Source: GCA-002708315 sp963676635
GTDB taxonomy: Bacteria; Bacteroidota; Bacteroidia; Bacteroidales; F082
DNA length: 64,000 nucleotides
Direction of reading: 5' to 3'
Assembly: GCA_963676635.1 (NCBI GenBank)
Contig: OY781105.1
Location: 744,001-808,000, forward strand
This document shows, piece after piece, positions 26,433-33,402 of this stretch (the first letter of the stretch is position 1; each line of letters opens with the position of its first letter). Position numbers and translations under genes: made by a program. The notes beneath the pieces were generated by a model. The model was given only the letters and a program-made list of their open reading frames with translations, ran no database searches and was not told the DNA's origin.

Positions 26433-26583
26433 CTATCATCCCTTTATGTTTTACGCAATAATTAAGACTATCACATATTAATTCAAATTATTCTTGCCTG
26501 ATAAATACATCAATCCAATTAATAGTAGCAAATGAAATAAAATACATTCCTTCATTATCCAACATTTTGTATTTGCGACTCAT
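26433..26583 (-). pseudogene. REP-associated tyrosine transposase (Y1_Tnp) 5' remnant
   Basis: Reading from the ATG at 26583 on the minus strand gives MSRKYKMLDNEGMYFISFA, then TINWIDVFIRQE, a TAA stop where the family has an aromatic residue, and FELICDSLNYCVKHKGMI up to the IS3 end. This is the N-terminus typical of Bacteroidota REP-associated tyrosine transposases. The rest is not found beyond the IS3 element. REP-like hairpins elsewhere in the window may be its former substrates. Confidence 0.75.
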
Positions 26584-26617
26584 ATTTCAAAACTACGTAA
26601 ATTTTTGATTTTATAAT

Positions 26618-27616
26618 ATCATTAACCCGTTGTGCATTTAGGACAAATTTAATTTAATGTTGTTAATATTTCTATCAAAAACAAACTTATTTAGATATTG
26701 AATCAAAGTAAGAGCAGCAATTTTAGAAAGTATTCTAGTTTTGAATCCCAGAAATGATTTAGCATAATTTCTTCTTATCATAAATTGGTCAGTTAATTGA
26801 GAAAACAAAGTTTCTATTCTTTTTCTGGATTTTCTATAAATATACGGTATTTCAAAATAATTAAGTTGATTTTTCCTCATAGGAGTTTTTAAATTTATTT
26901 GAGCTGATTCAAAAAGGTTAAGTTGAACATTTGCAGATAAATAACCCATATCACCAAGTAAAATACAGTCAGATAATTGAGTGTCTATATCTTGTAAGTA
27001 TTTAATATCATGAACTGAAGCAGGGGTAATATCTATACTTTGAAAAACACCGGAAACAGAACAAATTCCATGTAATTTATATCCGTAATAATACAATTTT
27101 TGAGAAGCACAATAACCTTTATCTGGAGAACAGTAATCTTGATCTTTACAAATTGTACTTCTTAAAGATCGAGACATTTTACAAACTTCTAAAGGCATTG
27201 AATCAACAATAAAGTGATCTTCAAATTCATTGAAAAAATTTGCAATCTTATCCCTTATACATTCTAAATATGGAAATAACTTTCTTTTCCTTCTGTTATA
27301 AACACTTCGCTCAATCAAATCTTCCAAATAGGTATCTTTTATCACTCTAAACAACTGACATTCACTATCTATACTCATATACTCTGAAGTTAAGTTCATG
27401 GCAATAAGTTCAATATTTGAAAGTTTTGGTTTACGTATTTGAATAAATTCATCAAATGAAGGTTCAAATTTTTTGATATTGTTCAGAATAATTTCGTAAT
27501 TTTGAATAAAGTTGTTCATAATTTAATTGTTTGATAGTCATTTAAATATACGAATTATTTTAATTCAATGAACAACTTTTTTTATTTTTTTATCAAATGC
27601 ACAACGGGTTATCATT
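26618..27616 (-). mobile_element. IS982-family insertion sequence with target duplication
   Basis: The element proper is 26624-27610, with perfect 16-bp terminal inverted repeats aacccgttgtgcattt (26624-26639 and the complement at 27595-27610). It is flanked by a 6-bp duplication atcatt at 26618-26623 and 27611-27616. One intact transposase gene lies inside. Intact ends, duplication and gene suggest a recent insertion. Confidence 0.93.
26638..27519 (-). CDS. IS982-family transposase
   Basis: 293 residues, full length for the family. DDE residues lie in VDSMPLEVC, ILLGDMGY and RKRIETLFSQL. The N-terminal LSNIELIAMNLTSEYM and C-terminal FKTRILSKIAALTLIQYLN segments are family-typical. The stop codon lies within the left inverted repeat. 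No disruption seen, so probably functional. Confidence 0.92.
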   Translation of the reverse strand: MNNFIQNYEIILNNIKKFEPSFDEFIQIRKPKLSNIELIAMNLTSEYMSIDSECQLFRVIKDTYLEDLIERSVYNRRKRKLFPYLECIRDKIANFFNEFEDHFIVDSMPLEVCKMSRSLRSTICKDQDYCSPDKGYCASQKLYYYGYKLHGICSVSGVFQSIDITPASVHDIKYLQDIDTQLSDCILLGDMGYLSANVQLNLFESAQINLKTPMRKNQLNYFEIPYIYRKSRKRIETLFSQLTDQFMIRRNYAKSFLGFKTRILSKIAALTLIQYLNKFVFDRNINNIKLNLS

Positions 27617-27746
27617 AATATTTGATTATTAGTTTATTTAAGCACGAGCTACAGGCTTTGGCAAACGATGAGATATGATTGTAAGGTTATAGTCCAAGCT
27701 ACAAGCTCGAACTAACGGGGGATATTTCACTGGCAATATTCCTGAA

Positions 27747-27995
27747 TTGGGATCAGGCAACCATGAATTTAATACTGTCTACGGGCAATCTAAGGTATTT
27801 AGTGGTTATTTAATAATCTCTACGGCAGGCAATAATTTATTTAGCTATGGTTGTAATGATTGTACGTGGTATCCTTCCACTACCTTTGTCTGCGACTATG
27901 GTTATGGTATTTACTGGACACCTGACGATACCTGCGGGATCAATTTTGGCATTTATGTTTTGCAGGAGAACATCAGTATTGAAGCGAAAGAATGA
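27747..27995 (+). CDS. Unidentified short reading frame, possible gene remnant
   Basis: 82 codons from a TTG, with the frame open upstream to a stop at 27690. The product is rich in Gly, Tyr and Cys (NLFSYGCNDCTWYPS, DYGYGIYWTPDDTCG) and could be the end of a secreted protein. No start signal, signal peptide or recognised family. It lies between the IS982 element and the AbiE operon. 27996-28098 shows nothing. Confidence 0.25.
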   Translation: MGSGNHEFNTVYGQSKVFSGYLIISTAGNNLFSYGCNDCTWYPSTTFVCDYGYGIYWTPDDTCGINFGIYVLQENISIEAKE

Positions 27996-28098
27996 GGTAA
28001 CAGCATAGAATTACACATTAATAGACGAAACCAGATAACCAAACATGCCAAATACAACCTCCTCTGAGCGCAGATTCCTTCCTAAGGCATGAATCTAC

Positions 28099-29103
28099 TT
28101 ATAATTCTATATTGTTTATTCTTTGTTTTAGTTTTTCTATTTGAGCAATAAGTTGCCGGAAGGGAAGTGATTTTCCATAAATCATTTCTTCCTGCATCTT
28201 TCTGTAGTCATTAGCCCATTCATTTATTACTTCCGAAGGTGGTACAGGGTTAAGTGTGTGTGATTTATGTAAATTGTAATCAATACCACTGATTTTGGTA
28301 TAAATGCTCCTATGTGTTATAATATCATTATATAACTTTCCGGAAGAAAGGGCTATTTCCGCGTATTTAGTATTATTCAATCTTTCGATATCATATAAAT
28401 GACGGCTCAAACGATTTACCCTAATGAGATCTGTCGGTTTCTGGAACTCTTCATGCAATAGAAATAATTTTTCGAGCAGGGTTTTTTCAGGATTGACACA
28501 AGACATTATTATTGGTTTATCAGCAAAATTTGATTGCGAAAAATGCTCTCCAATTAATGAAGAGAATTCACATTTGGTATTTGGTTCATGTAAAGAGCGA
28601 GCTCCTATTTCTATTTTAACTCGCGGGATTGTATAGGCTGAATGTTGAGCATAACTTTGGTAGAAAACAGATATTTGTACAGGCTCCAGATTCTCACCTT
28701 CCTCTTCGTTTAATAGAACATTAACGTCAGGGTAACCTGCAAGGTTAAATCTAACTTGTAATTCAGGGATAAATTTGCTATAAATGTATTTACGAGTAAA
28801 GGAACGTAATTTCTTAACATGTTTTACAGTGGTACATTCATTGACACCTAAAAACTGTTTATCTAATGACAAGTCTATATCTTCTGAGAAACGTTCAATT
28901 ATATTCCATGCTTTGCTAAGTGAAGTACCTCCTTTGAAAACAATGTAGGGTGCAACATCCAATTGCTGAATAAGTGCAAGAGTTTGTACTACCCACCAAT
29001 CTTTTTCAACAGCAGCCTGGTGAATGTTAAGTTTAGCACTAATCTGGTTAAAGATGATATTTTTTTCTTCTTTTTTTAAGTGATAAAAATCAATTGCAGC
29101 CAT
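28099..29103 (-). CDS. AbiEii/AbiGii-family nucleotidyltransferase toxin
   Basis: 334 residues. The nucleotidyltransferase motif GGTSLSKAW is at residues 58-66 and EDID at 74-77, the usual catalytic Gly-Ser and Asp pair; a Lys/Arg-rich helical C-terminus follows. AbiEii toxins are GTP- or NTP-dependent nucleotidyltransferases of type IV toxin-antitoxin/phage-abortive systems. It follows its putative antitoxin gene with a single-base gap, in the standard antitoxin-first order. Confidence 0.9.
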   Translation of the reverse strand: MAAIDFYHLKKEEKNIIFNQISAKLNIHQAAVEKDWWVVQTLALIQQLDVAPYIVFKGGTSLSKAWNIIERFSEDIDLSLDKQFLGVNECTTVKHVKKLRSFTRKYIYSKFIPELQVRFNLAGYPDVNVLLNEEEGENLEPVQISVFYQSYAQHSAYTIPRVKIEIGARSLHEPNTKCEFSSLIGEHFSQSNFADKPIIMSCVNPEKTLLEKLFLLHEEFQKPTDLIRVNRLSRHLYDIERLNNTKYAEIALSSGKLYNDIITHRSIYTKISGIDYNLHKSHTLNPVPPSEVINEWANDYRKMQEEMIYGKSLPFRQLIAQIEKLKQRINNIEL

Positions 29104-29104
29104 T

Positions 29105-29701
29105 TCACATTGCCTTTCTCATTACAACTCTGATCCATTCGGGGGCTAAACCTATATCGTGTTTAAGCTTTGTTATATCTTCCTTTTCAAGTAATTCAAG
29201 AATTTTTTTTTCCTGCCATTCATTGACATTATTAAAGCCAATTTCTTTTAGTGCCTGAATAACTAAAGTGCTAATCTTTCCTATTGTTGCTAAATTTCTG
29301 GGAGTAGTTTTCTTAAAGATGATAGTTCTATTATCAAGATCTATTTTACGGGCAGCACCATCAGTAAGGTATACAATATTCATTGGGACTTGATCGGATA
29401 AGCCGATGGCATTTAATGCATAGCTACCCGTAGGAATTATCCTGGCTTTATCTCTTTTAGCAATAGCTCTGGCTATTTCATCAGTAGTTGGCATTACTTC
29501 ACCAACAAGCTCAGTGATTTTAGGCCTGGTAAAAATGCCACGAGCTACTCTTTTTAACTCTCCTTTATCGACAAGTCGTTGCAATGCTTTGTTCACAGCT
29601 TTTGAATTGCCAAAAGCCAGAAAATCACTAGTAAAAAAAAGCCATCCCCTACCCGCTTTCTTTATTTTTTCAATAATCTTATATTCAATTGCTAAAGGCA
29701 T
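29105..29701 (-). CDS. AbiEi-like antitoxin/repressor (DUF6088 type)
   Basis: About 198 residues from the ATG at 29701. The frame extends upstream to a TTG at 29749, but that lies before the promoter. An N-terminal winged helix-turn-helix is suggested by FTSDFLAFGNSKAVNKALQRL and ELKRVARGIFTRP. A C-terminal domain with PTGSYALNAIGLSDQVP resembles the AbiEi antitoxin core. It probably represses its own operon through the inverted repeat at 29718-29746 and neutralises the downstream toxin. Confidence 0.85.
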   Translation of the reverse strand: MPLAIEYKIIEKIKKAGRGWLFFTSDFLAFGNSKAVNKALQRLVDKGELKRVARGIFTRPKITELVGEVMPTTDEIARAIAKRDKARIIPTGSYALNAIGLSDQVPMNIVYLTDGAARKIDLDNRTIIFKKTTPRNLATIGKISTLVIQALKEIGFNNVNEWQEKKILELLEKEDITKLKHDIGLAPEWIRVVMRKAM

Positions 29702-29717
29702 AGTATCGGATATTATT

Positions 29718-29753
29718 TGTCGCAAATATAGGATATTTTTGCGACACAATCAA
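29718..29753 (-). promoter_or_regulatory. AbiE operon promoter overlapped by a palindromic operator
   Basis: Perfect 9-bp arms TGTCGCAAA (29718-29726) and TTTGCGACA (29738-29746) around an 11-bp spacer. On the minus strand the element TATATTTG (29723-29730) lies within one arm and a TTG at 29751-29753 lies 20 bp further upstream, so a protein on the palindrome would cover the promoter. The antitoxin ATG is 17 bp downstream of the palindrome. Confidence 0.72.
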
Positions 29754-30057
29754 TTGTACTATTGAGTGTGCCATCGAATCAGGTTTATTTTCACAGCTTA
29801 TGTCCTAATGCATCGTAAAGATAATATATTATTGGATAACTAGTATTGTGGATTTACTTGTTTTTTGGCAAAGGGTAGATATATACTACGTTTAGATTGG
29901 GAGTTGAAAAGTTGAAAGGTTGAAAAGTTCGGAAGAATTTCATGATGACACAGTTAATTAAACAGGCCACCTATACCACAAAGAATCCTGTTAATCCTGA
30001 AAATCCTTAAATCCTGTTCAGAAATTGTTATAACACGAGTCGCGAGACTCATGCTAG

Positions 30058-30335
30058 TTTTATTTATAGGGAATCGATAAAATCGCCAAGGCAATTTTTG
30101 CTCAAGCCGCAAGGCTTTTACGTTACGATTATATCAGTATGATACAACCCTCCTACGCCAAGGCTACGGCGGGCGAAGCAAAAAATCAAGGGCTTCTTCT
30201 GCTTAAGTATATTTTCATCGTGTAGCGTAAGTTCAATGGAGTGATCTCCTCGTTCCTCGGAGCTTCTCCATTTCTCTAACGCTACATCCGCCTGAGGCGG
30301 ACCACTTAACCAAAAGAGGCCCGTCCACTACCATG
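30058..30335 (+). repeat. Interspersed repeat C, copy 1
   Basis: About 280 bp, inverted relative to 41532-41865 and very similar to it. Contains the 66-nt hairpin at 30221-30286 and the palindrome CCGCCTGAGGCGG directly after it. The surrounding 29754-30597 stretch holds no gene that I can support. Confidence 0.82.
30221..30286 (+). repeat. 66-nt hairpin within repeat C
   Basis: Outer arms TGTAGCGTAAG and CTAACGCTACA pair with one mismatch. Inner arms AATGGAG/CTCCATT and CTCC/GGAG continue the stem. The inverted copy at 41578-41643 keeps the structure. Confidence 0.65.
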
Positions 30336-30392
30336 CAGTTCAGAGTATTAATGTTGATACGATCGGGTGGGAGTTCCTATATAGAAACGCTC

Positions 30393-30427
30393 TGCTTACT
30401 GCTTACTACTCACTGCTCACTGTCTGA
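30393..30427 (+). repeat. Heptamer array tgcttac/tactcac/tgctcac
   Basis: Five 7-bp units (tgcttac twice, tactcac, tgctcac, tgtctga), preceded by aacgctc as in the arrays at 40928 and 42201. Confidence 0.65.
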
Positions 30428-30597
30428 ATTTCAATTTGTAGGATTTATTGATTTTAGGATTTTGCTTTTTATATCCCCTCCCCGGGTGTAGTTTCATCCG
30501 CCACGGCGAAGACAGGTGCAACTACATCCAGAAGAGGATAGTCATTCAATAAAACAATCAACCCCCTTAATAAGTGCATTGAAAACTGTGATGTAGC

Positions 30598-31157
30598 TCA
30601 ACATGGACTCCTGCTTTTTTTTTCCGAACCTGAGGCAAACTGACCAATCAAATATTCATACGTATCTCCAAGGGTATCAGTGTCAGTGGAAAAATCAGCA
30701 ATTCCTTCGGCAATTTTTTGAATGATGGTGCAAAGCTTTTTGTTTCGGTCGGTTGGTGTTTTTCCAAGTTTCTCAGAGTTTAAGTTAATTTCTGAAAACA
30801 AACCATGAAAGGAATTATCAAAGGATTCGGTTTCGATGTATTTAAAACTCTTCACCAAAGTTTCCAGCAATTCGCCGTCCTGGGTACGGGCAAGCTCGGC
30901 GATGTTGTTCCACAAGAATTCCGGTTTGATTACATAATGTACCTTTCGGCGCATTTGTTTCTCAAATTCAACAACATCATCCGGTTAATCTCTACCTAAT
31001 TCCTTCTTGGCCGATTCCTCATAATTGGCAGATAAACACCTTAAAAAAGAAACGAAAGCATATAATCACGAAAACCATCAGCATTCATTGCCCCACGAAG
31101 CTGGTCTGCTATTGCCCAAAGGGTTTTACTTAATTTATGTTGTTCTATTTGTGTCAT
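30598..31157 (-). pseudogene. hsdM: hsdM remnant, copy 2 (multiple lesions)
   Basis: Type I restriction DNA methylase fragment. It starts like copy 1 at 31157 but loses one T in the TTTTTTT run after LSFLF, giving a stop. The next frame reads SANYEESAKKELGRD, a TAA, then PDDVVEFEKQM and continues through KVHYVIKPEFLWNNI to YEYLIGQFASGSEKK. There an extra A in a long A-run shifts the frame just where KKAGEFYTP would begin the catalytic methylase domain, and homology ends. No hsdS or hsdR is present. Confidence 0.85.
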
Positions 31158-31729
31158 ACTGTATTCTTTTTTGTCTGAATCAGGATTTTCCTGATTTAAG
31201 GATTTCCTGATTACTTTGTTTGGTGTATTTGGGGTTGTATATTTTTTTAAACTGTAAACTTTTGCCACCAAAATTGATTAGCTAGCCAATAGGCTTATCG
31301 TAGGCCACAACATAGTTTTTAGCTTGCGCCAGGTGCACATCTTCTAAGTTGATGAGTGCTTTTGGTTCGACAATTACCAAATCTTCCACCACAAAATCAG
31401 TGCGTCTTGTGCCTACTTCAATATCTTCATAGTAAATGGCATGTTCTTGTTCTCTGGCAAAAGAAATACCTGCATGCTCCAATTCAATAGCCAAACATCT
31501 CTGGTAAATGACTTCCTGAAATCCATTGCCCAGGGTATTATGTACTTTCATTGCACAACCATTTATTTTGTATGTCAGTTCATCTAAGGTCATAAACAAT
31601 TATTTTTTTTCCATCCTGTTAATATAAAATCTTGTACATCTTACTATCCTGTACACTATTATTTTTTCAAATCCTGTTCATCCTGTCATCCTGTAAATCC
31701 TGATTCAGACAATTTTTTCATTAACCCCC
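31002..31729 (+). repeat. Direct repeat D, copy 2
   Basis: Partner of 24335-25062. Beyond its lower end the hsdM homology continues here but not in copy 1, so this copy is nearer the ancestral locus. Confidence 0.88.
31180..31599 (-). pseudogene. GxxExxY protein with in-frame amber stop, copy 2
   Basis: Near-identical to copy 1, with substitutions such as VEPKA for VELKA and RTDF for RADF. The same TAG is at 31282-31284, followed in frame by LINFGGKSLQFKK and a TGA at 31180-31182. The shared stop shows the lesion came before the duplication, or that the shorter protein is the product. Confidence 0.75.
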
Positions 31730-31783
31730 ACTGCAGCTAATGTACTTTACATTCAATCTTTCTCTTTTAATCTACGTTCAGCG
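31726..31783 (+). repeat. 58-bp inverted repeat, right copy
   Basis: Reverse complement of 22076-22133. It directly joins direct repeat D on one side and interspersed repeat A on the other. Confidence 0.8.
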
Positions 31784-31787
31784 ATGG

Positions 31788-32101
31788 CAGTGATGAGTAA
31801 GCATAGCGATTTGTTTTAGGTATTCAGGTGCTTCCTGTTGAGAAGTTGCTTTCTCGCATTTTCGCCCCGTCGCATAGTCGCACAGTCGCTTTTTTTGTCT
31901 GAACCTTGATTTACCTGATTAATTTGATTTTTTGATTTAGTGTGGGTGGTGGTTTTTGATTTATTTATCGGTTACCTTCAAGATTGAACGTTGAATTTCA
32001 AAGCCCTGAAAGGGCGTCCTGTAATAGCATAGGGCGGAAGCCCTATGACCATGTCGAAGTACGTATTAAGGCTGAAAGCCTGGCCTGTTGTTGTGGGTTT
32101 T
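31788..32101 (+). repeat. Interspersed repeat A, copy 2
   Basis: Direct copy of 21498-21812. After this point the two loci diverge (ttttaaggc here, ttttgcatt there). Confidence 0.85.
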
Positions 32102-32163
32102 TAAGGCTATTCACCCTGCCGAATCTTCTTACGAAGAACGATCTTTATGGTTAAGTCGGTACA

Positions 32164-32205
32164 CCATTCACCACTCACCACTCACCACTCACCACTCACC
32201 ACTCA
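32164..32205 (+). repeat. Heptamer microsatellite ccactca x6
   Basis: Six 7-bp units, the first with one mismatch (ccattca), the rest identical, in non-coding DNA. The purity suggests recent slippage. Confidence 0.85.
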
Positions 32206-32276
32206 AGAGAGTATTTTACTCTAAATTACCACCCCCCTCAACCTCACACTATTATTGTTTCTTGCTCTCCATAAAC

Positions 32277-32310
32277 AAAAAAACCCCTTGTTTATACAAA
32301 GGGTTTTTTT
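32277..32310. terminator. Bidirectional intrinsic terminator
   Basis: AAAAAAACCCCTTGT and ACAAAGGGTTTTTTT form a stem with one mismatch around TTAT, with U-tracts on both strands. It lies 20 bp beyond the stop of the small minus-strand gene at 32330 and would end the sigma-factor-side transcript. Confidence 0.8.
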
Positions 32311-32329
32311 CCGAACAACTATATTGAAG

Positions 32330-32497
32330 TTAGTTTAACAGTAAATTAATCTCTCCAATTTCTCTGGATTTTGTTACATGTAAAGCTGCAGCGTATCCCA
32401 TAATAAATTTCATGCTTAATTTCGACGGTGCAAACTTAACATCCATCCGTTTATTTTGTGCAAGTTCGTGATTTTGTTTAAAAGTAGATTTGATCAT
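32330..32497 (-). CDS. Small conserved-looking basic protein (55 aa)
   Basis: Starts MIKSTFKQNHELAQNKRMDV and ends with KSREIGEINLLLN. Basic, with one short hydrophobic helix (MKFIMGYAAALHV). Placement just before a strong terminator and downstream of the sigma-factor gene favours a real gene. Function unknown. An in-frame ATG 24 bp upstream is an alternative start. Confidence 0.5.
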   Translation of the reverse strand: MIKSTFKQNHELAQNKRMDVKFAPSKLSMKFIMGYAAALHVTKSREIGEINLLLN

Positions 32498-32591
32498 AGG
32501 CAGTCTATTATGTAATAACAATTATGAAATAATAAACGTGTATTCTTCATATTTATTATATGCACAATAAACTATTAATTAAAAAAAAGCC

Positions 32592-32633
32592 AAAACTTAT
32601 AACTTATAACTCAAAACTTATAACTTAAAACTA
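32592..32633 (+). repeat. Heptamer array aaaactt/ataactt
   Basis: Six 7-bp units directly after the stop of the sigma-factor gene. Confidence 0.65.
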
Positions 32634-32641
32634 ATAGTACC

Positions 32642-33232
32642 CTACGCAGTAAGCACCACGTTCTTTTCTTTAATAATCTTTCTCATATTAATAATAGCAT
32701 AACGCATTCTGCCAAGGGCTGTATTTATACTAACCTCCGTTTGCTCAGCAATCTCTTTAAAGCTCAAACCGGCATAACAACGCAAGTGCAGTACTTCCTT
32801 CTGTTCGTCGGGCAAAAACTCCATCAGTTTTCTTACATCGCTATGAATCTGATCTGTAACAATCCTCTCTTCTACTGAAGGATCGGTAAAACTGATAGTA
32901 TCGAAGATATCAAAATCAGAATTGCTGTTATCCACTGTGGGCACTTTCTTTGCTTTCCGGAAATGGTCTATCACAAGGTTATGGGCTATGCGCATTACCC
33001 ATTGAATAAACTTACCTTCATCATTATATGTACCCCTTTTAAGAGTATTTATAACCTTTACGTAAGTATCCTGAAAAATGTCATCAGCCAACTGCTTATC
33101 TTTTACCAACAGAAATATGTACGAATACAATCTGCTCTGGTGGCGTTCAATAAGTGTTTGGAGGCTTGAGTGATTACCGTCTAAGAAACTCCGGATGAGT
33201 TCCTTTTCACTTTTAGCTTCTACTAAACTCAT
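32642..33232 (-). CDS. ECF-family RNA polymerase sigma factor
   Basis: 196 residues. Sigma region 2 lies at about 25-95 (LYSYIFLLVKDKQLADDIFQ, DTYVKVINTLKRGTYNDEG, FIQWVMRIAHNLVIDHFRK) and region 4 at about 135-185 (LPDEQKEVLHLRCYAGLSFK, EIAEQTEVSINTALGRMRYA). The linker is acidic. No anti-sigma gene is adjacent, so this is likely one of the standalone RpoE-like factors of Bacteroidetes. Divergently transcribed from uvrA. Confidence 0.93.
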   Translation of the reverse strand: MSLVEAKSEKELIRSFLDGNHSSLQTLIERHQSRLYSYIFLLVKDKQLADDIFQDTYVKVINTLKRGTYNDEGKFIQWVMRIAHNLVIDHFRKAKKVPTVDNSNSDFDIFDTISFTDPSVEERIVTDQIHSDVRKLMEFLPDEQKEVLHLRCYAGLSFKEIAEQTEVSINTALGRMRYAIINMRKIIKEKNVVLTA

Positions 33233-33316
33233 TTTACCTGTTTTATGTTATTAGAACAAAAAAAATGGTAAAGTTTATTCGATAATCAATCTCCTATGGT
33301 TAGTTAAACAATAATG

Positions 33317-33324
33317 CAAATATA
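33317..33324 (-). promoter_or_regulatory. -7 promoter element for the sigma-factor gene
   Basis: TATATTTG on the minus strand, followed by a leader of about 80 nt. No clear -33 element. Confidence 0.4.
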
Positions 33325-33355
33325 AAGAATAAATCTAATTAAGCAAATATTGTTC

Positions 33356-33363
33356 TACTTTTG
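33356..33363 (+). promoter_or_regulatory. -7 promoter element for uvrA
   Basis: TACTTTTG, 39 bp before the uvrA ATG. It lies 31 bp from the divergent sigma-factor promoter element. Confidence 0.5.
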
Positions 33364-33402
33364 CAGGATATTTTTCGTAAAATTGTTAGAAAATAAGAAT
33401 AA

